Source of the DNA: Neptunicoccus sediminis
GTDB taxonomy: Bacteria > Pseudomonadota > Alphaproteobacteria > Rhodobacterales > Rhodobacteraceae
NCBI RefSeq assembly: GCF_001719615.1
Contig: NZ_MDVX01000003.1
Coordinates: 310,001 to 374,000, forward strand
Reading direction: 5' to 3'
Length of the DNA: 64,000 nucleotides
The stretch's first letter is position 1. Each line of letters begins with the position of its first letter. Made by a program: the position numbers and the translations under genes. The notes beneath the pieces are model-generated. The model saw only the letters and a program-made list of their open reading frames with translations, was not told where the DNA came from and ran no database searches. Below, one piece after another: positions 26,018-34,348 of the stretch.

Positions 26018-26041
26018 GCGACAGGTCTGAAGGGGCCTCTG

Positions 26042-26677
26042 TTACGGGGCCCATTTCAGGAAGTTTCCGATCAGTCGCAGGCCGGTAGCCTGACTTTTCT
26101 CGGGGTGGAACTGGGTGCCGATGATATTGTCACGCCCCACGGCAGCGATGATGTCGCCGCCATAATCCACTGTCGCCACGATGTCCGCCGGATCTTTTGG
26201 CACGAGGTGGTAGGAATGCACGAAATAGACGTGATCCCCTGCGGAAATCCCTTCAAATACAGGGTGCTCCGGTGATTGGTTCAGGCTGTTCCAACCCATG
26301 TGCGGGATTTTCAACGATGGATCATTTGGCGTCAGGGCAATCACTTCGCCCTTGATCCAGTCAAAGCCTGTGTGGTTGCCATGCTCGCGGCCCCAAGTGG
26401 CCATCATCTGCATGCCGACGCAAATACCCAAAAACGGATTGCCCGCCTTGACCTTTTCTTCAATCGCGCCGAACAGCCCGTCAATCGCGCCGAGTTCCTG
26501 ACGGCAATCGGCAAAAGCGCCAACGCCCGGAAGGACCACACGATCCGCACGGCGCACCTGTTCGGGATCGTCTGTTACGATGATGTCACCACCGCCCACT
26601 TCACGCGCCATCCGCTGAAAGCTTTTCTCGGCAGAGCGCAGGTTGCCGGAGTTATAATCGACAATCGCAGTAATCAT
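26042..26677 (-). CDS. hisH: Imidazole glycerol phosphate synthase, glutaminase subunit
   Basis: This 211-residue class I glutamine amidotransferase has the nucleophile Cys86 in [10 protein letters not shown] and the His-Glu pair in [10 protein letters not shown]. The oxyanion-strand region VLPGVGAF is present. It supplies ammonia to HisF. The start overlaps the hisB stop by four bases (ATGA). hisF is not adjacent; it lies about 1.5 kb further along on the same strand beyond the DUF2147 gene. Confidence 0.96.
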   Translation of the reverse strand: MITAIVDYNSGNLRSAEKSFQRMAREVGGGDIIVTDDPEQVRRADRVVLPGVGAFADCRQELGAIDGLFGAIEEKVKAGNPFLGICVGMQMMATWGREHGNHTGFDWIKGEVIALTPNDPSLKIPHMGWNSLNQSPEHPVFEGISAGDHVYFVHSYHLVPKDPADIVATVDYGGDIIAAVGRDNIIGTQFHPEKSQATGLRLIGNFLKWAP

Positions 26678-27267
26678 TCGGAGAGGGTGCCTTTGGTGGA
26701 TGGAATCGCATCAGATTTGCGCGGGTCGGTTTCAAGTGCGGTGCGCAGGGCCTGTGCGACTGATTTGAAAGCGGCTTCGACGATGTGGTGGCTGTTGAAC
26801 CCGTCAAGCGCTTCGACATGCAGGGTTATACCGCCCTGCATGGCAAAAGCAGTAAAGAATTCGCGCACCAACTCGGTGTCAAAACTGCCGATTTTCGCGC
26901 TCGGCAGATCGACCTTCCAGACCAGATAGGGCCGTCCTGACAGATCAAGGGCAGAGCAGACCAATGCGTCATCCATCGGCAGCAGGCAGGAGCCATAGCG
27001 CCGGATGCCACGTTTGTCGCCAACCGCTTCCGCCAGCGCCTTGCCCAGCGCAAGCCCCACATCTTCGACGGTGTGGTGGTCGTCAATGTGCAGATCGCCC
27101 TTGGCCCGCACCTTCATATCAATCAGCGCGTGGCGGGACAGTTGGTCCAGCATGTGATCGAAAAAGCCGACGCCGGTTTCATTGTCATAGACGCCGGTCC
27201 CGTCGAGGTTGATTTCAACCGTGATGGCGGTTTCGGCGGTGTTTCTAGTCAGGGTCGCTGTGCGCAT
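26674..27267 (-). CDS. hisB: Imidazoleglycerol-phosphate dehydratase
   Basis: The 197-residue monofunctional enzyme dehydrates IGP to imidazole acetol phosphate. The duplicated metal-binding motifs are visible as [16 protein letters not shown] with [10 protein letters not shown], and [12 protein letters not shown] near the C-terminus, plus [16 protein letters not shown]. It is the first gene of the hisB-hisH pair. Length is typical of the stand-alone form. Confidence 0.97.
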   Translation of the reverse strand: MRTATLTRNTAETAITVEINLDGTGVYDNETGVGFFDHMLDQLSRHALIDMKVRAKGDLHIDDHHTVEDVGLALGKALAEAVGDKRGIRRYGSCLLPMDDALVCSALDLSGRPYLVWKVDLPSAKIGSFDTELVREFFTAFAMQGGITLHVEALDGFNSHHIVEAAFKSVAQALRTALETDPRKSDAIPSTKGTLSE

Positions 27268-27388
27268 GGGGCTGGGCCTTTGCTGGTGTTTGGCGGCGTT
27301 ATAGGCTGGCTGTGCGGCTGTTCCAAGGGGGAAGATGGATCAACCCGCAGCGCGACTGGCAATGTTGCAGTCGCGCCGGAAATCTGTG

Positions 27389-27865
27389 TTACTTAGGACT
27401 GAAGGGAAACAGATGGGTGCGATAATCGGACAGCAGGGGCGCAAGACGGGATTTATCCTGTTCCGACAGGCGGCGACGCTGTTCTGCCAGATGCGCTGCG
27501 GCACCTTCGGCATTGGCCAGCACCGCAAGCTCTGCCCAGAGCGCGGCACGAAGGGGATCGGGGGCAGCGAGTCCTGCACCGCTGGCATAGGCTTTGGACA
27601 GATGCAGTTGCGCTGCGGGATGGCCTTTGCCTGCCGCCCGTTTCAGAAACTCCACGGCCCGCCAAGCGTCTTCGGGGTGCCCCAACCCCAGCGCATAAAT
27701 GCGCCCCAACAGAAATTCTGCCTCGGCATTGCCCGATTGCGCAGCAGGGGTAAGCCGCGCAACAGTTTCGCCAAATTGCCCCCGCTGGAACGCATCGCGG
27801 GCCATCTGCATATCCGCAAGCGCAGGGGCTGCAAGAAAGCAGGCGGCAATGGCAAGTTTGCGCAT
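27389..27865 (-). CDS. Exported Sel1-repeat protein
   Basis: The 158-residue protein has a signal peptide (MRKLAIAACFLAAPALA) and two or three Sel1-like TPR repeats, for example AEAEFLLGRIYALGLG and HPAAQLHLSKAYASGAGL. Such proteins are periplasmic adaptors. It has a good AAAGGA site before 27865. The gene is divergent from, and overlaps the start region of, the MauG-like gene, so the two probably share a promoter region. Confidence 0.85.
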   Translation of the reverse strand: MRKLAIAACFLAAPALADMQMARDAFQRGQFGETVARLTPAAQSGNAEAEFLLGRIYALGLGHPEDAWRAVEFLKRAAGKGHPAAQLHLSKAYASGAGLAAPDPLRAALWAELAVLANAEGAAAHLAEQRRRLSEQDKSRLAPLLSDYRTHLFPFSPK

Positions 27866-27868
27866 CCG

Positions 27869-29113
27869 ATAATCCTTTGTAGTGCAGGGCTTTTCGCAGG
27901 ATTAGCACAGGCGCAGGAGTTGCCCAAGCCTTTGATGCCGCAAGACTACCCGCAGTATAGCGCCGCAGAGGTGGCACTTGGCCGCGCGCTGTTCTTTGAT
28001 CCGTTGCTTTCAGGCAACCGGAACATTGCCTGCGCCACTTGTCACAATCCGGCCTATGGTGGCAGTGACGCTCTGGCGCTTGGCATCGGGGAAGGGGGCA
28101 CGGGTCGCGGCGCGGCGCGGCAGATGGGACGCGCGGTGCAGCGGCAGGCCCGCAATGCTCCTGCGTTGTGGGATCTGGGTGCGCGGCAGGTGCAGCGTTT
28201 GTTCCATGACGGACGGGTGGAACAGCGGGGGGCGGTGGTGCGCACGGCCGCCGAAGGTCAGTTGCCAAGCGGTTTGAACAGTCTGCTTGCGGCGCAGGTG
28301 TTATTTCCCCTGATCGCCCGCAGCGAAATGGCAGGGGCGCCCGAGAGCAACGAGATCGCCGCCGCAGCGCAGACATCCGCGCCCGAGGCATGGGCCATGA
28401 TCGCGCGGCGGGTGGGTGCGATTGCAGGCTATCGTGACATGGCAGCACCGGCAGACATCGACATTACCACAATCGCAAACGCGCTGGCGGCGTATATCTC
28501 AACCGCGTTTCGCAGCATGGGGTCGGATTTCGACAGGTATCTGGGCGGCGTGCGGTCTGCCCTTGATCCGGACCAGCGCGCAGGAATGGCGCTGTTCTAC
28601 GGGAAAGCGCAATGCAGCCAGTGCCATAGTGGTCCGCTTTTGTCGGATCAGGCGTTTCACAACCTTGCCCTGCCGCCCTTGGGACCGGGCCGTACCCGCC
28701 GGTTTGATCCGGTGGCCCGTGATGCGGGAAGACTGGCCGTAAGCGATGATGTCAGGGACAGCTACCGCTTTCGCACCCCGTTTTTGCGCAATGTGGCGCA
28801 GACCGCGCCTTACGGACATAACGGCATCTTCCCAACACTGGAGTCCGTGATCCGTCACCATATGGACCCGCTTGGCGCCAGCGCAGATTTTATTCCGCCA
28901 GAAGGGATCACCCACTGGCAGGATGTGACAGAACTTCGTCGTATCCGCGCTGCTTTTCTGGCCTATCCCGCCAAAGCGCAGGTGCCAGCCACATTGCACC
29001 AGCGACAGGTGGATCAGTTGATCCGTTTTCTGCACAGTTTGTCCGCGCCACAGACCGACCAAGTGGCGGTGCCCGAGACGCTTCCCTCTGGCCTGCGACC
29101 CTTCGGGGACTGA
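27869..29113 (+). CDS. MauG / di-heme cytochrome c peroxidase family protein (start region apparently frameshifted)
   Basis: The body encodes a periplasmic di-heme protein with heme motifs CATCH (in NIACATCHNPAYGG) and CSQCH (in GKAQCSQCHSG), and the peroxidase-family segments RNAPALWDLG and PYGHNGIFPTL. It may act as a hydrogen peroxide reductase or a MauG-like oxidase. A signal-peptide core (IILCSAGLFAGLAQA) is encoded from 27869, but no ATG, GTG or TTG is in frame with it nearby. An ATG at 27849 in another frame encodes a short basic leader (MASLRIR) that would join it after a one-base slip. The given start is only the beginning of the intact frame. Confidence 0.8.
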   Translation: MILCSAGLFAGLAQAQELPKPLMPQDYPQYSAAEVALGRALFFDPLLSGNRNIACATCHNPAYGGSDALALGIGEGGTGRGAARQMGRAVQRQARNAPALWDLGARQVQRLFHDGRVEQRGAVVRTAAEGQLPSGLNSLLAAQVLFPLIARSEMAGAPESNEIAAAAQTSAPEAWAMIARRVGAIAGYRDMAAPADIDITTIANALAAYISTAFRSMGSDFDRYLGGVRSALDPDQRAGMALFYGKAQCSQCHSGPLLSDQAFHNLALPPLGPGRTRRFDPVARDAGRLAVSDDVRDSYRFRTPFLRNVAQTAPYGHNGIFPTLESVIRHHMDPLGASADFIPPEGITHWQDVTELRRIRAAFLAYPAKAQVPATLHQRQVDQLIRFLHSLSAPQTDQVAVPETLPSGLRPFGD

Positions 29114-29227
29114 GGTGGTTGCCCAAGGGTTAACTTTCTAATTGTTGTGAGCATGGGGGAGTCCTGCTAAGGTTGGGGGACCGTATCCTTGATACGTGTT
29201 CCCATTTTTGTTGATTGGTCAGACTAA

Positions 29228-30151
29228 ATGATTGACCCGTATCTCTCGATGATCGCTTTTGCCGTCGTGGTGGATTACAACTCCGTCAAGGCGGGGGCGC
29301 GGGAACTCGGGCTGTCCGAAGCAAAAACAAGCGCACTGATTTCCGACCTTGAAGACCGTCTGGGCAAGCAACTGCTGATCCGTCGCGCCCGCTCGTTCGA
29401 GTTGACGGCAGAGGGAATGCGCATCTACCAGACCGCGCGGGAGATGCTGGAAATCGGCACAGAGGGGCTGCAATCCTTTGGCGGGGGTCGCAAGACACGG
29501 GCGCAGGTGTTGCGGTTGGATTTGCCGGTGCTCCTGTCCGGCGGCATCCTGCGCGAAGTGGTGCAAGATTTTCTGCTTGCCCATCCCAACGTCAGTATCG
29601 AAATCAACTTTGAGCAAGACACCTCTGAAAAAGGACTGGAACTGTTCGATCTGGTGGTGTCCTCTGACAGCCCGACCAGCACCGACATCAGTTTTCGCAA
29701 GATCGAAGGCACCGGCGCGGCGTTTTATGCCGCCCCTGATGTGGCAGAGCGGATGAAGGGAACGCCGGTACAGGAAATACCGGCGAAAATTCCGATCCTG
29801 CTGTGCAGCGATCATTCTGCCTCTGACTGGGCAAAGCTGTTTTACCGTGGCGCGGGCAGTGTTTTTCCGGCGATTTCCTATCGGATCAAATGCGATGACA
29901 TCGAGTTGGTTCACAACCTTTGCCGCTCTGGTGCGGGGCTGGCGATCCTGCCGAAATCGCGGGTCGGAGCGGATCTTGCCAGCGGACGTCTTGTGCCGGT
30001 GCTAGAGGAATTACCTGTCCGCCAGCCGGAATTCTTTGCCCAATGGCGCAAGAACAACGGGCGCTTGGCACTGATCAAAACGTTCCTTGATCACGTGGAT
30101 GACCGTTTGCAGCGTTTGCGTGCAGAGGTGTCGCATCGTCCGAGCCCCTGA
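29228..30151 (+). CDS. LysR-family transcriptional regulator (divergent HTH)
   Basis: This 307-residue protein has the LysR layout: an N-terminal winged helix-turn-helix, here somewhat atypical (YNSVKAGARELGLSEAKTSALISDLEDRLGKQLLIRR), and a substrate-binding domain with the ISYRIKCDDIELVHNLCRSGAGLAILPKSRV segment near the end. The effector is unknown. It is followed after 51 bases by a second LysR gene on the same strand. The target could be the MauG-like gene upstream or the amine genes downstream; neither is demonstrated. Confidence 0.85.
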   Translation: MIDPYLSMIAFAVVVDYNSVKAGARELGLSEAKTSALISDLEDRLGKQLLIRRARSFELTAEGMRIYQTAREMLEIGTEGLQSFGGGRKTRAQVLRLDLPVLLSGGILREVVQDFLLAHPNVSIEINFEQDTSEKGLELFDLVVSSDSPTSTDISFRKIEGTGAAFYAAPDVAERMKGTPVQEIPAKIPILLCSDHSASDWAKLFYRGAGSVFPAISYRIKCDDIELVHNLCRSGAGLAILPKSRVGADLASGRLVPVLEELPVRQPEFFAQWRKNNGRLALIKTFLDHVDDRLQRLRAEVSHRPSP

Positions 30152-30202
30152 ATTTATTAGAAAAAGGCTTGCCCAAAGCCGCAGGCTGTCCTTAATGGTG
30201 CC

Positions 30203-31168
30203 ATGGTAGATACCCCTGGAAAATTATCGCTCTGGGCGATTGAGGTTTTTATTGCGGCTGTTGAAGAAGGCTCTGTGTCCAACGCCGCCAAACGCCTGTC
30301 GGCAAGCATTTCCTCCGTCTCCCAGCAATTGACCAATCTGGAAGCGGCTTTGGGGGCGAGCCTGCTGGATCGCAGCATTCGTCCCCAGCAGTTGACCCCT
30401 GCGGGCGGGCTGTTTCTGAAGCGGGCGCAAGCCATTCTGTCAGAGGCCAATCAGGCCAAGGCAGAACTGGCCGTATATAATTTTTCGCAGATGAGCCGTT
30501 TGCGCCTTGGTCTGATCGAAGATTTCGACGCCGAAGTTACGCCCGCGCTGATGGAGCAATTGGCCGGAGCGCTGAAAGGGTGTCAGTTCCTGCTGGAAAG
30601 CGCCAGCAGTTACACATTGACCGATGCGCTTGACTCCCGCGCCCTTGATCTGGTGGTGGTGGCGGACCTGAATATTGCCGAAAAATGGATGCAAGTGCAT
30701 AGTCTTATGCAAGAGCCCTTTGTCGCGGTGGCGCCCAAGGGCTATGTGGATCAGTCCAAGCCGGTGTTCGAACAGCTCGAAAAACTGCCGTTTGTGCGGT
30801 ATTCCTCCCGTCAGATGATGGGTCGCCAGATAGAGGCGCATCTGTCGCGCCAGAGGATCAATCTGCCCAACAGGTTTGAATTTGGCAGCTATCATGCCAT
30901 CCTTTCAATGGTGGCCAGCGGGCGCAGCTGGTCGGTGACAACGCCGCTCGGCTATATGAGCGCGCAGCGCTTTCACGGGGCGCTTGATGTGATGCCACTG
31001 CCGTTCAAGGCGCTGACCCGCAGTATTTCCCTGATCGCCCGACAAGGGGAAATGGACAGTATCGCAGGGGACGTTGCGGCCCTGATGCGCCCGCTGATCC
31101 GCAAGAAGCTGATGCAGCCCTGTCTTGAGAAATTTCCCTGGATGGGGCCGGATTTCCGCGTGGAGTAG
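30203..31168 (+). CDS. LysR-family transcriptional regulator
   Basis: The 321-residue protein has an N-terminal HTH (VFIAAVEEGSVSNAAKRLSASISSVSQQLTNLEAALGASLLDR) and a substrate-binding domain, including DLVVVADLNI and the FGSYHAILSMVASGRSWSVTTP segment. It is the second of two tandem LysR genes. Related proteins are common in marine Rhodobacterales, but the ligand is not known to me. Confidence 0.88.
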   Translation: MVDTPGKLSLWAIEVFIAAVEEGSVSNAAKRLSASISSVSQQLTNLEAALGASLLDRSIRPQQLTPAGGLFLKRAQAILSEANQAKAELAVYNFSQMSRLRLGLIEDFDAEVTPALMEQLAGALKGCQFLLESASSYTLTDALDSRALDLVVVADLNIAEKWMQVHSLMQEPFVAVAPKGYVDQSKPVFEQLEKLPFVRYSSRQMMGRQIEAHLSRQRINLPNRFEFGSYHAILSMVASGRSWSVTTPLGYMSAQRFHGALDVMPLPFKALTRSISLIARQGEMDSIAGDVAALMRPLIRKKLMQPCLEKFPWMGPDFRVE

Positions 31169-31189
31169 CAAAGCACAGGAGAAGAAAAC

Positions 31190-31858
31190 ATGTGTGGCCG
31201 TTTTGCCCTGACCCTTCCACCGGACGCTGTTGCCGGCTGGTTCGGCGCGACAGAGATCACCGCGCAGTGGGAACAGCCGCGCTATAACATATGCCCGACG
31301 CAGGATATTCCGGTGGCGGTGTTCCATGACGGGGCGCGTCATCTGGTGCCGATGCGCTGGGGGTTCCTGCCCAAATGGTACAAATCCCCGACCGATGGTC
31401 CGCTGCTGATCAACGCCCGCGCAGAAACCATCGCTGAAAAACCCGCTTTCCGCGACGCAGTGCGCAGCCGCCGCTGTCTGATACCGGCGGATGGGTTTTA
31501 CGAATGGCACCGCGAAAAGGGCAAGGGCAAGGAACCGTGGTACATCTATCCCTCCGACGGGCCGTTGATGGCCTTTGCGGGGATCTGGCAGGTCTGGACA
31601 GGTGCCGAGGGCCAGCGCTCCGTCACCTGCGCGATGGTCACAACCGAGGCCGGACCCGACATTGCAGAGGTCCACCACCGCGAACCCGTGACCGTGACGC
31701 CCGAAAACTTTGGCCTGTGGCTGGGAGAAGAAGGCAAAGGTGCTGCTACGTTGATGGAGGCTGCCGATCCGGCCTATTTCGCCCGTCACCGTGTCGGGCT
31801 TGAGGTGAATTCAGGTCGTGTCGAAGGCCCGCAACTGCGTGAACCATTGCCTGATTGA
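31190..31858 (+). CDS. yedK: SRAP / HMCES family abasic-site processing protein
   Basis: The 222-residue protein begins MCGRFALT. After methionine removal Cys2 becomes the N-terminal residue that forms a thiazolidine crosslink with abasic sites in single-stranded DNA. Other SRAP motifs are RYNICPTQDIPV, MRWGFLPKW, LINARAETIAEKPAF, CLIPADGFYEW, and the histidine segment EVHHREPVTV. It protects abasic sites at replication forks. It sits among three LysR genes, 22 bases after the second one, so it may be co-transcribed with it, which is not an obvious functional link. Confidence 0.95.
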   Translation: MCGRFALTLPPDAVAGWFGATEITAQWEQPRYNICPTQDIPVAVFHDGARHLVPMRWGFLPKWYKSPTDGPLLINARAETIAEKPAFRDAVRSRRCLIPADGFYEWHREKGKGKEPWYIYPSDGPLMAFAGIWQVWTGAEGQRSVTCAMVTTEAGPDIAEVHHREPVTVTPENFGLWLGEEGKGAATLMEAADPAYFARHRVGLEVNSGRVEGPQLREPLPD

Positions 31859-31915
31859 TCGCGGTGCAAACTTGTGTAACCTGTTGCAACGACCCATCCG
31901 CGAGCAGGTGCGCCC

Positions 31916-32809
31916 ATGCGATCCAAACCCTATGACATGCCGCCGCTGACCATGTTGCGCGCGTTTGAGGCTGCCTCCCGTCGCGGCGCCTTCAACGAGG
32001 CGGCTGCCGAATTGAACGTCACGCCCGGCGCTGTCAGTCATCAGGTCAAGGCGCTGGAGAAATGGCTGGGGCTGGCGCTGTTCACCCGCGGGCACCGCTC
32101 TGTGACGCTGACAGATGACGGAGAACGCCTGTTTGCGGTGCTCAGCCACAGCTTTCGCGATATTTCCGCCATCACCGCGTCGCTGCGCAATCAGGCAGAG
32201 ACGCCGAAAGTCGAAATTGCTGCGACGACGGCGGTGTCCTCTCTCTGGTTGACGCCCCGCATCATTTCCTTCTGGCGCGAATATGAAGGCATCCAGATCA
32301 ACCAGCAAATCTCGGACCGGCTGTTACAACGGCCGATCCACGCAGATCTTGCCATCGAATACCGGCTGGCGCCCCCTCGGGAACCGGAACACATCCGCCT
32401 GTTCGGGGATATGCTGGTGCCGGTCTGCACGCCCGCTCTGGCCGAACGGCTGCACGGCGCAAGTCTGGAAGAACTGGCGCGTGAGCCGCTGATCAACATG
32501 GACGCCCGCAACGAGAACTGGACCACATGGGCAGTCTGGTTCGACATGATGAAATACCACGGCCCGATCGCTCCGGCACGACGGGTGAACAATTACTCGA
32601 TCGCAATACAACTGGCGCAGGAAGGGGCAGGGCTGGCGCTTGGCTGGCGGAAACTGACGGCGCCCCTGCTGGATCAGGGCAAACTGGTGACACTGGACGA
32701 CCATAGTTGCGCGGCCCCCGGTGCCTTTTACCTGATCGCCGCCAACCCCGACATGCCCGAGGCCACAAGAACCCTTTATGACTGGATGCGCGCCCGTCAC
32801 ATGAGCTGA
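31916..32809 (+). CDS. LysR-family regulator, GcvA-like
   Basis: This 297-residue LysR protein belongs to the GcvA-like branch, shown by PPLTMLRAFEAASRRGAFNEAAAELNVTPGAVSHQVKALE and the following LGLALFTRGHRSVTLTDDGE. The effector domain has SSLWLTPRIISFW and the QLAQEGAGLALGWRKL segment. It is directly upstream of, and co-oriented with, the Rieske oxygenase gene (93-base gap), so it is the best candidate regulator of that amine-degradation cluster. Confidence 0.9.
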   Translation: MRSKPYDMPPLTMLRAFEAASRRGAFNEAAAELNVTPGAVSHQVKALEKWLGLALFTRGHRSVTLTDDGERLFAVLSHSFRDISAITASLRNQAETPKVEIAATTAVSSLWLTPRIISFWREYEGIQINQQISDRLLQRPIHADLAIEYRLAPPREPEHIRLFGDMLVPVCTPALAERLHGASLEELAREPLINMDARNENWTTWAVWFDMMKYHGPIAPARRVNNYSIAIQLAQEGAGLALGWRKLTAPLLDQGKLVTLDDHSCAAPGAFYLIAANPDMPEATRTLYDWMRARHMS

Positions 32810-32902
32810 TCTCATCTCAAAAACAAGTTTCTCGATCTTGGCAGCCCGTCTTTTCCAAAAGCATAGTCAGCGGCAGGAAACCATTTTCAGACGGGTGACA
32901 GG

Positions 32903-34069
32903 ATGACAATCGCTCTTTCGGATTTGAACGCAGTGACACAGGATGTGGCACAGGCGCGGGGGCTGCCAAATGCCCATTATACTGATCAGGATGTCTTTGA
33001 TCAGGAACGAAAATCCGTCCTGTTTGACAATTGGTCCGGTGTCGGATTTGCCAAAGATGTGCCAAATACCGGCGATGCCAATCCGGTAGATTTTCTCGGC
33101 GTGCCACTGTTGATCCTGCGGGACCACGCAGGACAGGTGCGGGTCTATCAGAACACCTGTCGCCACCGCGGGATGATCCTGCTCGACAAGGCGGCCAATA
33201 TCCGCGGCACCCTGCGTTGCCCCTATCATAGCTGGTGCTACGGGCTGGACGGGCGGCTGCGCTCGACCCCGCATGTGGGCGGACCGGGGCAGAATATCCA
33301 TGACGACATTAAACGGGACGAACTGGGCCTGATCGAAATCTGCAGCTACGTCTGGCTCGGGGTGGTCTATGTGAATATCTCCGGCACCGCCGCCCCGTTC
33401 GAAGAGGTCCATAAGGACCTGATGGCCCGCTGGTCGATGTTTGACAAACCGCTGCACCACGGCGGCGCAGACAGTTCCTTCAGCCTTGAGGTGTCCTGCA
33501 ACTGGAAGCTCGCGGTAGAGAATTACTGCGAAAGCTATCATCTGCCTTGGGTCCACCCCGGACTGAACAGCTATTCACGGCTGGAAGATCACTACAACAT
33601 CACGAAACCGGATCGCTACGCCGGACAGGGCACGCTGGTTTACCGCCAGCTTGCCGGAGAGAACGGTTCGGTCTTTCCCGATTTTGCAGGGCTCGGGGCA
33701 GAATGGGACACTGGCGCGGAATACATCAGCGTGTTCCCGAACGTCCTGCTCGGGGCGCATCGCGACCATTATTACGCCATTTTGCTGGAACCTCTCGCGC
33801 GGGATAGGACCCGCGAACATATCGAGATTTTCTACGCCACACCCGAAGCAACCTCCCCTGAATTTGCCCCCCTGCGAGAAAAAAACACCCGCCAGTGGAA
33901 AGAGGTTTTCGAAGAGGATATTTTCGTGGTCGAGGGCATGCAGAAAGGTCGCCACGCACCTTATTTTGACGGCGGAAAATTCTCTCCGGTGATGGACGGA
34001 CCAACCCATCTGTTTCACAAATGGGTGGCCGACGCGCTGATCCGCGCTGCACCCCAAACGGACACATGA
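32903..34069 (+). CDS. Rieske non-heme iron oxygenase alpha subunit (quaternary amine demethylase-like)
   Basis: The 388-residue protein has a Rieske 2Fe-2S site with Cys86, His88, Cys106 and His109 (NTCRHRG and LRCPYHSW). A catalytic domain holds the mononuclear iron histidines in NYCESYHLPWVHPGLN. It resembles the oxygenases of glycine betaine, carnitine or stachydrine demethylation rather than ring-hydroxylating dioxygenases of large aromatics. The downstream dimethylglycine-dehydrogenase-like gene supports an N-demethylation role. It would need a ferredoxin reductase, and none is encoded nearby. The stop overlaps the next start (ATGA). Confidence 0.85.
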   Translation: MTIALSDLNAVTQDVAQARGLPNAHYTDQDVFDQERKSVLFDNWSGVGFAKDVPNTGDANPVDFLGVPLLILRDHAGQVRVYQNTCRHRGMILLDKAANIRGTLRCPYHSWCYGLDGRLRSTPHVGGPGQNIHDDIKRDELGLIEICSYVWLGVVYVNISGTAAPFEEVHKDLMARWSMFDKPLHHGGADSSFSLEVSCNWKLAVENYCESYHLPWVHPGLNSYSRLEDHYNITKPDRYAGQGTLVYRQLAGENGSVFPDFAGLGAEWDTGAEYISVFPNVLLGAHRDHYYAILLEPLARDRTREHIEIFYATPEATSPEFAPLREKNTRQWKEVFEEDIFVVEGMQKGRHAPYFDGGKFSPVMDGPTHLFHKWVADALIRAAPQTDT

Positions 34070-34284
34070 CCCCGCTGGATCAGGCCCTGCTGGCAGCCCA
34101 TAATGCGCAGGACAGCCGCGCACTGGTGCAGCTTTACCAGCAGGCCGGAAAATCCGCGCTGGCAGAGGATGAAACGCGGGGCTGTTTCTACCTGACCCAC
34201 GCCTATATCTACGCGTTGGAGGCGGGTCTGCCCGAGGCTGAAACCCTCTACTATACGCTTCGCTCTTACGGGCGCGAAGCCTGA
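34066..34284 (+). CDS. Small helical protein coupled to the Rieske oxygenase
   Basis: This 72-residue protein (MTPLDQALLAAHNAQD...) looks like two or three helices with TPR-like spacing and no signal peptide or membrane segment. Its start codon overlaps the stop of the oxygenase gene by four bases, and a longer frame would mostly duplicate oxygenase sequence. I do not recognise a family. Tight coupling suggests a chaperone or subunit of the oxygenase system. Confidence 0.7.
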   Translation: MTPLDQALLAAHNAQDSRALVQLYQQAGKSALAEDETRGCFYLTHAYIYALEAGLPEAETLYYTLRSYGREA

Positions 34285-34348
34285 AACCCGCTTCAATGTT
34301 CCAAAAATACTCAAATCCCGCCGCACAGCCAGTAACAGGAGTCAGCAG

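Noticed and set aside
10727-31879. 13-base sequence CAAACTTGTGTAA present both before acnA and before the GcvA-like LysR gene
   Set aside because: Repeats of this length are expected many times by chance in 64 kb, so no shared regulator is claimed.
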